From Stercorarius parasiticus (taxonomy: Eukaryota > Chordata > Aves > Charadriiformes > Stercorariidae), in assembly GCA_013396915.1 (NCBI GenBank), contig VWZL01002577.1, positions 434,001-498,000 of the forward strand: a stretch of 64,000 nucleotides of DNA. The letters run 5' to 3'. The translations under genes were made by a program, and so were the position numbers. This document shows positions 10,261 to 22,871 of this stretch, in pieces; the stretch's first letter is position 1, and each line of letters begins with the position of its first letter. Below the pieces are notes generated by a model, which worked only from the letters and a program-made list of their open reading frames with translations, was not told where the DNA came from and searched no databases.

Positions 10261-13200
10261 GCAGCTTTCTGTAAAACTGACTTGGTGCTGGAGCTGAGGT
10301 GCTTTAGTGAAAGGAAAATTTCCATCTTATTTTGTGGATGCTAGATGGCAGTATTGCATTTCTTAAAGAATTAAAGTTTAGTTAATGGAAAATAGGAAGA
10401 ATAACAGCACTCTGAAGCTCTGAAGAGTAGAATGCTGTCAGTAATGAAAGCTCAGATAGACTAAATAGTCATATAATTAAAATATTATGTTTACTAAAGG
10501 GTTGCCTGGAACAGAAGATACATTATACTTTCTTTTTGGCCGCGTACATCTTTACTGCCCATGTGAGTTAACAGCTGATAACAGCACTGCTCATATTTTA
10601 TGGGTCTTCAGGATTTGCCCCATAATATAAGTCACTTTCTTGTGATTTATAGCACTCATGAGGAGAAGTGCTCTTGCGAAGGGGGTGGGTGAACCTCATC
10701 CCACTGACATAGGGATTTAAATCTTGTGCAATTTTGTCACAATTGAAATAGGCAAAGTTGGTTATCTCAGTTCACGTATTAGTGGATAAGCATCCACATC
10801 ACTGAGTTCTTGATCCAGAAAAGCACTTGAGCAAGTATTTAGCTCTAAGCATGAGTAGTTCATGTTTTTAATAAGATTACTCATATGGTTAAAGTTTGAC
10901 AGACAATTAAGGGCCTTTCTGGATCGGGGCCTAGAGCAATCATTGCAACTTGGCAGCCTTCATGGAGAGGCCAAAGGCTGCATAAATTTGTTGAGAAAGT
11001 TGCCCTCTTCTCCTTGGTGTCCGCAGTGGCTTCAGGTTAGGACTGATACTGCATGATAACTTGCCAATGCAACTAGACTCTCAGCTGTGTCCCCTGCACT
11101 AAGGATCAACTTGTAAAGCTGTGAATACAGTGGCTTCATTAGGCAAGTTGCCCCTGAAAGAGAACCTGAGCTCTCAAGTGGGTCTGGTTAGGCTGATCCC
11201 CAAGTGATGGGGCTCAGGTAGAGGGTTGGCAATCACAGGACCCACCACAGCTGGTTTCCAAGCTTTGAAGAACAGCAGTGGTGGAAAAGCAGATCTTGAG
11301 CAAAAGAAACAGGTTTTGGCACGGTTGGGGATAGAAGAAGTTGGGTTGCTTGGGGCTAGGCAGCTCAATCTGATGGGGTTCTCTAGCTGGAGACCAGTAT
11401 TAAGTGATACTTTTGGATCATGATCCCAGCCTCAGGCACTGGGAAGCTGCACATCTGCCTAAACAAACAAAAGGGAGAGTTCAAAAGGAGCTGAGAGGTG
11501 CCAAGAGGGTAGAAAATCAATGGAACATCAAAGTCTAAAGATGGATGGAGACTGAATTTTCATGGGAGTGTGTGCCTTGAAAGAGAAGGTGGTGGGAAAG
11601 TTGCTGTCTGTGTCTATTAGATTTTATTGCAATATATTGGAGGGGATGAACTCTGACAAAAGGTGGAAAGGTGAATCATCTCTGTTCTGCAAAGAGCAAA
11701 AGTTCTCCTCGCTGTGGCAAAAGGAGGTGTGCCTGGGAATGCTGGTGTAGAAGGATGTGGAAACTGAGACAGCAAATGGGCTTGTGAGCCTGCTAAGTTT
11801 GTTTTTCCACAGGAAGTTTGTTCCTCTGAATACTCAGTTGAAAAATGTGAGGGGAGTCATAACTTTTCGTTAAACTATAAGATGAACTGATGCTATACAA
11901 TCTTGTGAGCTTTTATTTTGTGGGTGTAGTGAGTCCATTTCAACGGCAGGATTTTTCCAATACTTCATTGTCTCTTCTTGTGGCAGGACCACATAGGTAA
12001 ATGTAGACTACAGCTGCAAGCAACAGTTTAAGCATACATAAAAATAGAAAAACCTACATGAATACAGGTTATTTTTCTAAGAACAAAACTGTAAAAACAG
12101 GCCTAAATGTGATACGTGTTCTAGAGCTTGGTCTTTGCTGAGTACAGAGGCAGTTACTTCATGTTATTAAAGTTAGACTCTAATCCTGTGATGGCAATGC
12201 TGTTTTTATACACGGCTCTGATGTAAATGAATGGGGAATTAAAGCTGTAGCTTGGCTGGGATATTGATATTCTGTTTGTCACCAGGTTACTGTTTTATGT
12301 TTAGCGTCAAATAAGAGTTGATCAGCTTTACTTACAGTCATTGCAGTAGATTTATAAAGTAAAACTGCGTACAATTCTTGTGCAGTTCTCATTTTTGGAA
12401 CAGTTTAATCTCTGATAGCATCAAGTGATCAGTACTGGAATTGATCATATGTTATTTGGTCTGGCTTTAGTTTAGTTTTCCTTTTTCACTTACCATGGAA
12501 TATTTTGACATTTGTTGAAACTCCCAAAACTTCCAACTTTCCATTTGGAAATTTATTGAAGCAACATAGTTTATTTTCAGTAGAAACTGAATTTAAGTAT
12601 CTCAGACTGCATCTTTGAGGGCTGCTCTGCTGCCTCTTAGGAGCTACCCTTCAGCTAACCCCTGCTTCATTCTTCCATCTGGGCAAAGCTGGGCTGAGCT
12701 CTGTACAGCTTATGTGCTTCATGTTCTTCCTGTTGTAGGACTTGCCTCATTCACTTAAATTGTTCCATCTTATAACACTTGTTACATGCTGTAAATCATT
12801 GAGTTTACTTCTTTGATGGTGATATTTTTCATTTTTTTGAGAAGGAAGAAAGCACAAAACAGACATGCATTTTGCAAAACTTCGTGAAGTTGAAATCCTG
12901 AAACTACTTTGTTAGAAAACATTTGACCTGATAAAACATTCCCTTTAAAGCCTAAGACCTTATTGAACTCAATTAAACAATAGAAACTTACAGTGCATTG
13001 CTCCTTGTTGTACAACCAGCATCTCTTTAGTCAGAGTCTTCCAATGGCAAGTTTTGCAATGGTGACTTCTCATTGAAAAGTATTGATTAATACTAGAGAT
13101 GCTTGACTGTATTTTCTATCAACACAATGTCATTAAGAAAGTGACTAGTTAAAATAACATTCACACCCAGAGCTACTTCAGTTCATAGGCTTTGCCAATC

Positions 13201-14757
13201 AAGAAAACACCATTATTTTTTCACATACGTTTAAAAGTTTTTGCATCTAAAGTGCAAGTCTGTACAATGCACATCTCCAGCTTCTTTAGCTTGCACATAA
13301 GCACACAAAATCTGCAGGCATGCTTGTGGAAATGCCACCTGAGTTTGCAGTCATCAAAATGTAGGGACAGTTTTTAGTTTACCAAGGGAAAGAGCTGAGC
13401 CAGAAGTCTTTATGCAGCCCATCTGAGGGATGCCTGGAGTTGTGGTTGCAAGTCAGAGTACCAAATAAGGTAATGGGGGATTAGGGAAAATTGCCTATGG
13501 GTTTTCTAGTGATTGGCTTGCAATAGTCTGTGCTTGCTGATCAAGGATGAAAGGAAGTAAGCCACAGAATACATAACAGGATGGTAAGCGATCGAGTGTA
13601 GGACTTGTAGGCAAAATATTATAGTTAATGGATTTTTTTTTTTGGGTGGTGGTACAAGTTAAGAGTACGCATCAGAGGAGCATGAGAGATGCAAGATGGA
13701 ACAAAAGGCTTGAAGACCTGGAGCAACTTGACAGTTTCATCTTCTCTTCTTTGGATAACCATGCATGCCAGGAAGGCGGAACGACTGTAACTTTAAATTT
13801 CCCAGAGTGGCTTGTGCTTGAACTGTTAGCATGTGTGTAAGAAGTTTGAAGTCTGTGGGGAAAGCGGAGGTTTAGCTAAAGGAACTCAAGCATACGTGAG
13901 CCAAATGGCAAAAACTTAAAAAGGGAACACTTAAAAACTGTTTCTCTTGCAAAAGCTTTAATATATCTGTAAAACTACACTGTATTCACAGGTACAATGC
14001 CAAGTGGTGAGACTACATTTAACAGCAAAAATATAAGTGGGATTTTAATTCTGCTTTTAGTGCAAATCTCAGTACAACCTTAACTACGTACTTCAGTGGC
14101 ATATTGAAACAGTTATAGCTTGTTATTAATAATGCAATCACTCTAAGTCATTGAGCTGGAGAAAGATGTAGGGACATTGATTTTTTTTTTATTTTATTTT
14201 TTATTTTTTTTAATTTTTTTTCCCACAAAGTATTATCTTTCTGGGAAAACACAGCTTTTTGAAGAGAAAATTTGTCTCATTTTTTTGTGAAAATGGGATT
14301 TACCTCTCTATTCTGAGCATAAGACCTCAGCTTCATTCAAAGCAGGTTCATAGATTTCTAAAGAAATTATTGGAATAGTTGCTTCTCAAATCAGCTAAAT
14401 GACATTTTAACATAATTCATTCAGCATGCTTATTTTTTTTAATTGGTGAGTTATAGGGGAGTCTTTATTACTAAATATATTAGTAATGTATTTACTCTTT
14501 ATTACTGAATACAGCGTGTTTTATATCAGGATGCTGAGGGACAGCTGTGATCAGTGAAGAATTTGGTATTACTTACAGAATTTAATAAAAAAACCCCACC
14601 AAACTCACTTTTTCCTTTAAATCAGTCCTGAATCTGTTGCATGATTAAGTTTGATTAATCCTCCACCATAGGACGTGAAATAAGTATGTCTCTAATACGG
14701 CTCATGTATTTCTAATACAGTTCAAACACACAGCAATTATTTCTTGGGGTCTACCCA
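10261..14757. other. Unique DNA, no gene seen
   Basis: No recognisable exon or transposon. It contains a second CTCF-like core (10337-10351, ending CTAGATGGCAG), an 11-T run at 13633-13643 and a T-rich block at 14181-14221. Open frames up to about 77 codons look random. Composition is AT-rich throughout, slightly less so at about 10900-11800. Confidence 0.6.
14181..14221 (+). repeat. T-rich low-complexity tract
   Basis: Forty-one bases of T broken only by single or paired A, starting with ten T in a row. This could be a decayed (TTTTA)n repeat or a former poly(A) tail read from the minus strand. No processed-pseudogene body is recognisable next to it. Confidence 0.8.
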
Positions 14758-14972
14758 GGGAGAACATCAGGCAACACTTTTTTTATTGTGAGAGTGACCA
14801 AGCAGTGGCACAGGTTCCCCAAGGAGGTTGTGGAGTCATTATCCTTAGAGATATTCAAAACCCATCTGGACCTGGTCCTGGGCAACCTGCTCTAGGTGGC
14901 CCTGCTTGAGCAGGGGCTTCAGACAAGACAACCTCCAGAGGTCCCTTCCAACCTCAACCAGGCTGTGGTTCT
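14758..14972 (+). mobile_element. CR1 LINE, 3' fragment (CR1-Y-like tail)
   Basis: A 5'-truncated CR1 of about 215 bp. Diagnostic pieces in order are GTGACCAAGCAGTGGCACAG, a GAGGTTGTGGAGTC segment, AGAGATATTCAAAACCCATC, TGGGCAACCTGCTCTAGGTG, CCTGCTTGAGCAGGGG and CCTCCAGAGGTCCCTTCCAA, followed by CCTCAACCAGGCTGTGGTTC. The CCTCAACC ending with GGTTCTGTT instead of ATTCTATG points to a CR1-Y-like subfamily, different from the copy at 8862. It covers only the very end of ORF2 plus the 3' UTR and has no coding capacity. Confidence 0.92.
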
Positions 14973-17787
14973 GTTATCCCTATGGGAGCATGGTGCAGGG
15001 AGGGAAGAGAAGGCAAGGGAGAACTGATGAGAAAGAGGGATAATGGGAAACCGTTTTCTGATTTGAATATTCTGATTGTAAAAACTAGCTAGCAAAGTAG
15101 TGCAATAAACCTTAATGATACGAACTACAGAGCCATTGTGTGTTTGCTAATAGTAATGGAAGCCAATTTTCCCACTTGGACAAATTGAAGATGATCTGTC
15201 TTGGGGCCTCTATAGGAGAACTACTATCAGTGGACTTTCCAACAGTAAGAAAGTTTCTCCAAGACTTTGAAGGCTTACCAAAATCCTATGACTGTGTTGT
15301 TTCCCTATAAACACTACTTTCCAGCTGTAATTTTATTTTTGATGGTGCTGAGAGTGGGGGGAAGGGTGTGAAGGGAGAAAGGTTGTCTAAATGTTTTCTC
15401 CACCTTCCCCCTTCGTTCTTTTCCTTTCAAGAAATGAATAGGATGACTCATTTCCGACTCTGTGACTTGTTCTCTTGGGCTTATATTGAAGCTTCAGAAA
15501 CCTGGCCACTAAGTCCTGCAGCTTCCTTCCAGCTTGCATGCCCAGGTTTCCTACTCGTAGGTGGTGGACATGGTGAGCAAATATTTCTCACTGTGATAGA
15601 GAACGGGAATGAGCTTGGAGCATGACCACAGACAGAGAATTTGGGAAAAACTCAGGGGTCACAGCTGCATCCCTGCACATTCATTCCTTTCTTCCTGCAA
15701 TAACTCAGAGCTCATATTTCTGGAGTGACCATGTGGACAATTCTTCCGTTCCCATGCTGACACTTAGATCGGAAAACATCCATTTTATGTGTCTTTGATC
15801 ATCGTAGGTAGCAAGGTAGTTCCCAATGCCTTTGCTCTCTGTAGTTTCTATTTCTTTTTAACTGATAGCAGGATTATCATCAGATAGAGTTGTAACACAC
15901 TGCAGAATTAAACTAAGATGTTACGGTTGTCAATTTGTCAACTGTTAGCATCTTATCTTGTTATTCTGTTTACTTTGGGGCAGTATACATTTTAGATATT
16001 TTTAAAACAGAGTGTCTTGACTCTTGTGTAAAACAACCTTAGTGGGTTTTTAAGTATGAGGAATTTCTTAGCCTGAACTTAGTATGAGGAATGAGGGTCT
16101 TCTGGGGGGCACACAAGTGACTTCCTTCTCCAACTCCCACCTCTTATTTTCAGTTTTTGACAAAAAAATTGTTTGGTGTTTAGAAAACCTGGAGTGAGGT
16201 TTCCCTGTTCTCCTCCAAAGACCTGTTTCTCTTTAATAAAGAAAAGCATTATTTTTATTCTACAAACAAATAATGTCGCAGTAGCTTTTTAAGCAGACAT
16301 TAAAAAGCAAAAGAGATTGAACTATTCTTTCTCTCTTTCTCTTTTTTTTTTTCCCCTTCCATCTGTCCCCTAAAACACATTTTCTGGCAAATAAGAATCT
16401 GTGTGACTTCAGTGGGACTCTTGTATTGGAATGATGCAATGATGCTGTATGGTACTGACCCCTCACTATTTTAATTGCACTGCTAGAATGCCCTATTATC
16501 TAATTTGTTTTTTTTTTTTTAATCTGTTGATATTGCAATTTCAGTAAAGGCAACCACACAATCATATTTCTACTGAATCTTATGTCAATACCCCCTGATT
16601 CTGGCACTGCAAGTGTTTAACAAAATGTCACACACGCTAATTTCATCCAGCTTCCAAACTGTTGTTTTTGCTTTCTTGTTTAAAAAGGGTGAGACAATTA
16701 GCTTTGAAACTAGGATTTTGTTTTTTAACCTAATTTTTCAACTTTTTCACCCCAAATAGAAGGTTGTTTTGAACTTAAAATTTCTAGTTGACATCTGGTT
16801 CATTGCTGATGTCTGATTTCACACCCCCCACCCCCACCCCCTTTATTTGTTCTCTCGGTCTTGCCCTCCTTTCCTCTGCCTCTTCCCCATAGTTACATTT
16901 GTTCTTGTTATCAGATTTTGGACATTTTCTTCATCTTGCCAGTCTTTTTATTTATTTTTTTTCTTTTCCTCTCCCTCCTTCCCACTGACGGTCTCTGTGT
17001 CTCCCTGAGGCTCTGATGTGACATAAGCCCTATAGACAGTACAAGAGGAGAACACTGTCAGATGGTCTGCAAACTCAAATGGAAGCAGGCAGCAGGGCTG
17101 GCTATTTTTCATAGAGACAATTCTACACTGGGGATGTTTCTCGCCATAGGCAATAAAAGGCATGTTGGGTGCGTGTCTGTAATGCCTGATCTTGACATAC
17201 CAGAAGGGGGCAGTTAAAATAAGCTCATTGCTAAACCATATGGAACGTGTTCTGGAAAAACAAATTGCATTAAGCAGGGGAAAATGCAGCTGTGCAGCAC
17301 TTTGGCACGTGGAGCACAACTCCTACCTGACGCCAATTCTGCTTTGTGTACATACTGTACAAACTGGGAGAGAGCACATAACACAGCGTATGGTGTGCCG
17401 GATTATCACCTCATTCAAATCTCCAGGCAGACATTTAGCTACATGTACCCTGTCAACTCTGTACCAGGTCATGACCAGTAACAGGATGATACCTTGCTGG
17501 AGCCAATTGTGTTGAAAACAAAGTCAATTTAATATGAGTTGAAGCAAGAAGACAGGAAGACAATTATGACTTTTAAGTATAATCAGTGAAGACTTCAAGC
17601 CTGGCTTATATTGAGGCCTGCTGCAACCTACTTACGGCTACAAGGCTGGCAAAGAGTAGAGTAGCAAGATCAGTAGGAGAATATGGAGTCCTTCAAAATA
17701 AATTGTGGCTTCCAACCTAACATGATAGATTGATGTTTTAGAAGAGGCTGAGCAAAACATCCGTACAGACCGGGGGATTAATTGTGT
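14973..17787. other. Unique DNA with pyrimidine-rich tracts, no gene seen
   Basis: Contains a CT/T-rich tract at about 16327-16360, a 13-T run at 16508-16520, and a long pyrimidine-rich block at about 16820-16990 that begins with C-runs of 6, 5 and 5 (16824-16841). The C-runs give G-runs on the minus strand, but with three runs only they are a weak G-quadruplex candidate. Overlapping frames at 16948-17319 (minus) and 17192-17515 (plus) are 107-123 codons long with non-ATG or isolated starts and no recognisable domain. Confidence 0.55.
16824..16990 (+). repeat. Pyrimidine-rich tract
   Basis: Mostly C and T for about 165 bases, starting with three C-runs separated by single A and ending with TTTTCTTTTCCTCTCCCTCC-like text. 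It is a low-complexity polypyrimidine tract of unknown role. Confidence 0.6.
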
Positions 17788-18472
17788 GAGAGCAGCCCTG
17801 TGGAGAAGGACATGGGGATATTAGTGGATGAAAAATTGGACATGAGCTGTCAGTGTGCACTTGCAGCCCCGAAAGCCAATCATATCCTGGGACACATAAA
17901 AAGAAGTTGCCAGAAGGTCGAGGGAGGTGACTCTGCCCAACCACTCTGCTCTTGTGCCACCTGGAGTACTGTCTCCAACTCTGGGATCCCTATCACAACA
18001 AAGATATGATGTGTTAGAGTGGGTCCAGAGGAGGGCCACAAAAGTGATCAGAGGGCTGGAATATTTTTCCAAGGAAGAACACCTGAGAGAGTTGGGGTTG
18101 TTCAGCCCGGAGAACAGAAGATTCCAGGGAGACCTTGTTGCCGTCTTTCAATATATAAAGGGGGCTTATAAAGAAGATGGAGAGAGAATTTTTACCAGGG
18201 CCTGTAGTGACAGGACAAGAGACAATAGATTTAAACTGAAAGCGGGTGTATTTAGGTTGGACATAAAGAAGAAATTCTTTATTATCTGGGCAATGAACCA
18301 CTGGCACAGGTTATCCAGCTAAGTTGTGAATGCCCCATCATTGGAAGTGTTTGAAGTCAGGTTGGATGGGGCTCCGAGAAACCTGATCTAGTGGAATATG
18401 CACCTTTCCCTGGCAAGGGAGTTGACTAATGATCTTTAAAGGTCTCTAACAACCCAAACCATTATTTTCCGA
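17788..18472 (+). mobile_element. CR1 LINE, 5'-truncated, older copy
   Basis: About 685 bp, co-linear with the CR1 at 8862-9520. It begins with AGCAGCCCTGTGGAGAAGGA. It continues through the ORF2 end, the ATGAACCACTGGCACAGG segment, GTGTTTGAAGTCAGGTTGGA, CTGATCTAGTGGAA and GGGAGTTGACTAATGATC, and ends AACCCAAACCATTATTTTCC, where the ATTCTATG tail has decayed. It is more diverged than the first copy, with many point changes and small indels. It keeps the roughly 31 bases (about 18296-18326) that the first copy has lost, so the two copies help interpret each other. Confidence 0.95.
17791..18322 (+). pseudogene. Broken C-terminal fragment of CR1 ORF2
   Basis: Two frames carry the family sequence. 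The first runs to about 17910 (motif [12 protein letters not shown]). The second opens at about 17927 and runs to the stop at 18320-18322, with VQRRATKVIRGLEYFSKEEH, RELGLFSPENRRFQGDL, GAYKEDGERIFTRACSDR and a C-terminal HWHRLSS. A deletion of about 2 bases near 17911, judged against the other copy, explains the frameshift. The endonuclease and reverse-transcriptase catalytic regions are absent. It is a dead fragment whose last about 130 codons happen to have stayed open. Confidence 0.88.
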
Positions 18473-20893
18473 AATATTAAGCATCCAAATTGGGATGAGT
18501 TTTAGTCCTGTGGTGGCTTGTGTTTTGGGAACCAAAGGCAAGATGGTGACTTTGCCTGTGACTTTTCTTGTAGCAGGTAGATCACGATGCGAGCACTCTG
18601 CCAACTGCTACGAGAGCATGAGCCCCACGTCCCTTTTCTGTGAGGTAGGCAGAAGGGTCATTTCTGCCCTCTGTAGCACAACACCTGCTAAGGATACAAC
18701 TAGGGTGACTTATCATGAAGGGCTGTTCTGTTAGTGTCTTATACCTGTTAAACTTGCCACTCACACAGCTATGAAGTGAAGGTCTTTGCGAGCAGTAAGT
18801 ACCATCTTAGCCTGGAGAGCACTTTCCAACCATGTGCAACAACTTCAGCTTCTAGCTGGAATGAGGAAAATGTCTAATAAAGTCTCCAAAAGTTATGATT
18901 CAATCAGGAAACCCATTGTTTGGAGAAAATATTTCTTAAGCCTTCCAAGTGAAGCTTTCATAAAGCTCCTAAGTGAAGCTTTCAAGAACCAGAGTAGCTG
19001 CAGAATCAAAATATTGAAGTTATGTATCTGTATATTTAAAACTTCCTTTGCTGAGAACAAAGCTTAGGTGAATAATAATATTTTTGCATGCTAAGGATAG
19101 GAAGGTTGAAGCTGGTTTTCCTACAAGATTTGATTAGTATAGAAGAGCTGATGAGGCACAGTCAACCAAAGACCACAGAAAAAGAATATTCAGTGTTTAG
19201 AGGAGGCCAAGAGGATATACTAGCAAAGAATGTGAATGACTTCTGTTTCTCACTGGATCAGTGATAATCTGGAATCACCATACTGACAGTCTGATTAATA
19301 ATTTACAGCTGTGTTCTTCTCTATTTTGTAAAAACCCCTTTTGCATAAACTTAGCTTTCATAACCCAAATGAGAAAACCAATGTATGAGCATCTGCCAAA
19401 ATAAATGCAACTCTAAGATCATCTTTACTTAAATACTAGTTATTTACTGTTATGGGGGGTGCCTATGCTTTTGTAAATTGTTGGCTTTAATGCATTTTCG
19501 CTGGTGGGGGTATGAACAGAAAAATCTCTAGTATATTCATGCATGCAATGCAAAGGAAGTTTAAGAACAGTGTGGTACAAAACAGTAACAGTATGGTCAA
19601 CTCATTGAGTGAATATAAGATTAATGTATTTAGTTGTTACATGTTATGACACAGAAAAATGACTGTTACCTGGTAAAAGACCTGGTAACTTTATCTCATT
19701 TGCCCCTTCTTTTGCATACTGCAAGTGGCTGCATGCCTGTCCCAGAGAGCATGGGGACCAGCAGTGAAATCTCTGCCAAGCTCCGCCACAGAAACACCAG
19801 GTCCTATGGCTGCTTCCTTTTCCCGTGTGTTTCCATAATGCTGGGCCAGGGTGCTTGTGTGTGTGCAGTCCAGGCTTGATGCAAGGGATGATGAATCTTC
19901 AAAAGTGTGAGTTTTAGTTAAATTACTTGTTAAATGCCGAAGTATGTTCTGGACACAACACAGATACAGGAAGGATGCTATTTCTGTCAAAAAGTAGGCT
20001 AGCAGGGATTATTTTTTTTTTTTTGTCATCAGTGAGGAAATTTTTACTAAGCAAATTCTCCACTTTTTGTCTCCTAAGATACTTTGTAATTCAGCTTGTA
20101 TACTAGAGAAACAATGTAGGTCTTAGAAGTACACGGCAGAATTCAACAAGGTGGTGAAAAAATTATCCTTTGCTAGCCTGTTTTAAGAAGAGTAACAAAT
20201 CCAACCTTGCTGTCTACAGTAGCAGAGCAATTGATTTCTAAAGCTGAAGACTTGCAATGGAGAGTTTGACTTTATTGGCTAAGGTATGGCAACATGGAGG
20301 ATGAGAGAATCAGGTAAAAGATAATGTCAGAAAAGGTAAATTATCTGGCAAGTGACTTTAAGATGAAATATATTTCCACTCTGAAAAGATACCTTTTTTT
20401 TCCCCTCCAACAAAAAGAGGAGACACTGTGGGTTTTTTTTTTTTTTCCTTCTACTGTTCCCTCAGTCCCTGCAACCTATTGCTGTGTCCAATTTGGCTAT
20501 TTTGCAAGCACAAGTTGATTTACAAGAACACCTTCTGTCTTCCTCCTGAGACTGAAAAGTCCACCTGAGGTTCTTCACATTAACAACTATAGAAAATATT
20601 CCACAGGCAAAATTAATTGATAACTCTGAAACCAATATCAGATGATGAGCTCAGATACTTTTGTAGCTTTATGTAGGCATCACTGTGAGGGTTCTTTATG
20701 CCAAATTTTTGCATTGTGGTTCACATAGAAATGCAAATATAGCCGGATATTCAGATTCTATGTTGAAACTTGTAGAACAGCTAGTAGTCTTTAAACACTC
20801 AGAGGAAGGGATACAACATAAAAGCAGGGTGTCCAAGTATTTTTTCTCACCAGAGTTAATTCTGGTTTCTTGGGGTTTGTTTTTTTTTTAGTT

Positions 20894-20894
20894 N
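20894..20894. other. Single ambiguous base (N)
   Basis: One N lies four bases after a run of ten T. This is a sequencing or assembly ambiguity, plausibly caused by the homopolymer, not a gap. Confidence 0.95.
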
Positions 20895-21541
20895 ACAACA
20901 CCTTTCTAATTTGCATGGCTTCCAGATTACTCTGGTAGTCACAGGAATAACTTTATTAATGTGGTAGGTAGAGAAAGCATCTCTTTTCTTACCTTATGTA
21001 TTTTGTTTTAAGGCTGTTCTTATCTCCAAATAGACATATATCTGCAGACCCTTCAAAGCTGGAGCAGGAGACATACTCCTCTCCTTTCTGAAATGAATAT
21101 GTTTTGTCTCCTGAAAAATGTTTTTTTTCAGCCTTCAGCTTCTCAAGAAACTTTGGTTGCTGTTCATATGTAAACCAGTGTCAGTCCATAAATTCCACAT
21201 TAATCATCTAATTTCCTGCAACTGTTGCTTGCAAGAGACGTGAGAAGCAGCACAACTTTGCATGGGAAGCTTGTTTTTTCTAATGTTTTGCAAAGTCCAC
21301 TTCAACTGTCATAAGAATTTACTTTCTTATAAAACCTTTATTATGGTTCAGCTCCAATTTCAGTACTGTTTTTGGATTTGAAGTGTGCACCGACTCATCA
21401 TCAGCCAGAATGCCTTTCTCTGGAACACGTTTTTTCAATTTCAGGGCAGAAACTGCAATAACCTATTTTTTTCTGCAGGTCTGTCTTCATCTTTTGTTAT
21501 CAGATTTTGTTGCACAGCTACGTTCTAAATTGCACATTCAG

Positions 21542-21549
21542 TGACGTCA
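21542..21549. promoter_or_regulatory. Consensus CRE palindrome
   Basis: A perfect TGACGTCA, the full cAMP-response element bound by CREB/ATF-family factors. It includes a CpG, which is scarce in this window. No promoter or transcript start is visible nearby, so at most it is part of a distal element or a chance match. Confidence 0.3.
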
Positions 21550-22830
21550 AAAGATCTTTGCTCAAGACATGTCATTACAAGCAAAAAATTATTAGATGTA
21601 TTTGAGTCCAAATAGTTCTCAGTTCATGCATCCTCAGTCCATCAATACTGTGTGTTTTAAACAACTCATTTGGAACTGAGCCCAGTGTGCAGGCTTTATC
21701 AGAAGTTTTACGTGCATATTTATACTGAGGCACATACAGTCCTTATCCACAGCAAAAAAATGATCTTGTACAGCCAAAACCATCTTATATGTTACAGGAG
21801 CACTGTCTACAGCAGCTGGATTTCTGTGTTGGAAATCCGAATGTGTGTTGTTCATGCATGGATATTTCCTGAAGGAAAATACCAGGTTTGCTGCACACAC
21901 AGTAGACACTGCTGAAAGCTTCAGACTTGCAGTACATGAGCAGAGTCCAGAGAGTGTGGGACATGGGTGGGTTTACCTGCGTGCATGGTCTGTTTGCATT
22001 GCCAGTGTAGATTGAACCTCTGCTGTCCTGTTCTGTGCGCACTGGATTCACTGCTTGTGCACATCATCGAAACCATTTATCTAGGACTACTGAGGAAGCC
22101 TAGCTGGAGCTTCTGCTCTGCTCCCCTGCTAGACATTCGGGGCAAATATACTGCATTGGGTGTTGCTAACACTGGGCTAATGCCCATTATTAGGTCTACA
22201 GTTTTAATATAAGTGGATCAGTCATACATGAATGTTCTTTTAAGTGATTCAAATCCATGTATTCATTGAATCATGAATGACCTTAAAGCATATTGTCCAT
22301 TGAGGATGTGGGAGAGTATCAGCTTTGGGCTTTTGGTTAGTATCAACTCAAGCTGGCCCCTGATGAATGCCCAGGTTCATCATGTTATGTGCTAGCAGGA
22401 GTCATCCTTACACCCATGGGAGTTTCTTATCTGGCATCATGGCACTGCCATAACTTCAGAACTCTCTACATATTTGGTTTGTGTATAATTAAACTATCTT
22501 TGAGTTCGCTGCTTGAGGATAGGTTCTTCCAAACTTGTGGCAATCTAGCTGCCTCTTAGGATGCATGTTAGGACTTGAAGAAACCTTATTACATGGACTG
22601 TGTGGCACCTGAACTGATCTCTGTGGTAAAATCTTAGCTGAAAATGTTATTATAGGCTACAGCTGAGGGAAAGAAACTCTTGTAAATATTTGCCACAAGG
22701 AACAGTAGATAACTGCTGTGGCTTTCAAAGTGCCTTTCAAATGAGCATGTAGTCATATAGAAATAAAGTCATTTCTTGTGACAACAGAATGTATGTGAGG
22801 ATATCTATTGGAACCTTTGTCTGTATATAT

Positions 22831-22871
22831 CCCCCCAAAAGGCATCCTCCCCCCTTCCCCACCCCACCCCC
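22831..22871 (-). other. G-quadruplex motif on the minus strand
   Basis: On the plus strand C-runs occur at 22831-22836 (6), 22849-22854 (6), 22857-22860 (4), 22862-22865 (4) and 22867-22871 (5). Read on the minus strand, 22871-22849 gives four G-runs of 5, 4, 4 and 6 with loops of 1, 1 and 2 bases. That satisfies even strict G4 rules; short loops and four or more tetrads are known to give very stable structures. The plus strand has matching i-motif potential. No gene is visible nearby, so the role is unknown. Confidence 0.8.

Larger units (their letters stand above)
18473..22830. other. Unique DNA with long T-runs, no gene seen
   Basis: No recognisable exon or transposon. It holds T-runs of 13 (20012-20024), 14 (20433-20446) and 10 (20880-20889), the ambiguous base at 20894, a consensus CRE at 21542-21549, and a near-tandem repeat of AAGTGAAGCTTTCA around 18947-18984. 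A 7-bp-stem hairpin (TGATGAA at 22361-22367 against TTCATCA at 22376-22382) is also present. Overlapping frames at 21634-22212 are short and unconvincing. Confidence 0.6.

Noticed and set aside
16824..16841. C-runs of 6, 5 and 5 as a minus-strand G-quadruplex
   Set aside because: Only three separate runs are present, so a standard four-run intramolecular G4 is not satisfied.
16948..17515. Overlapping 123-codon (minus) and 107-codon (plus) ORFs
   Set aside because: The minus frame begins at a TTG, not an ATG. The two frames overlap on opposite strands and neither looks like a protein family.
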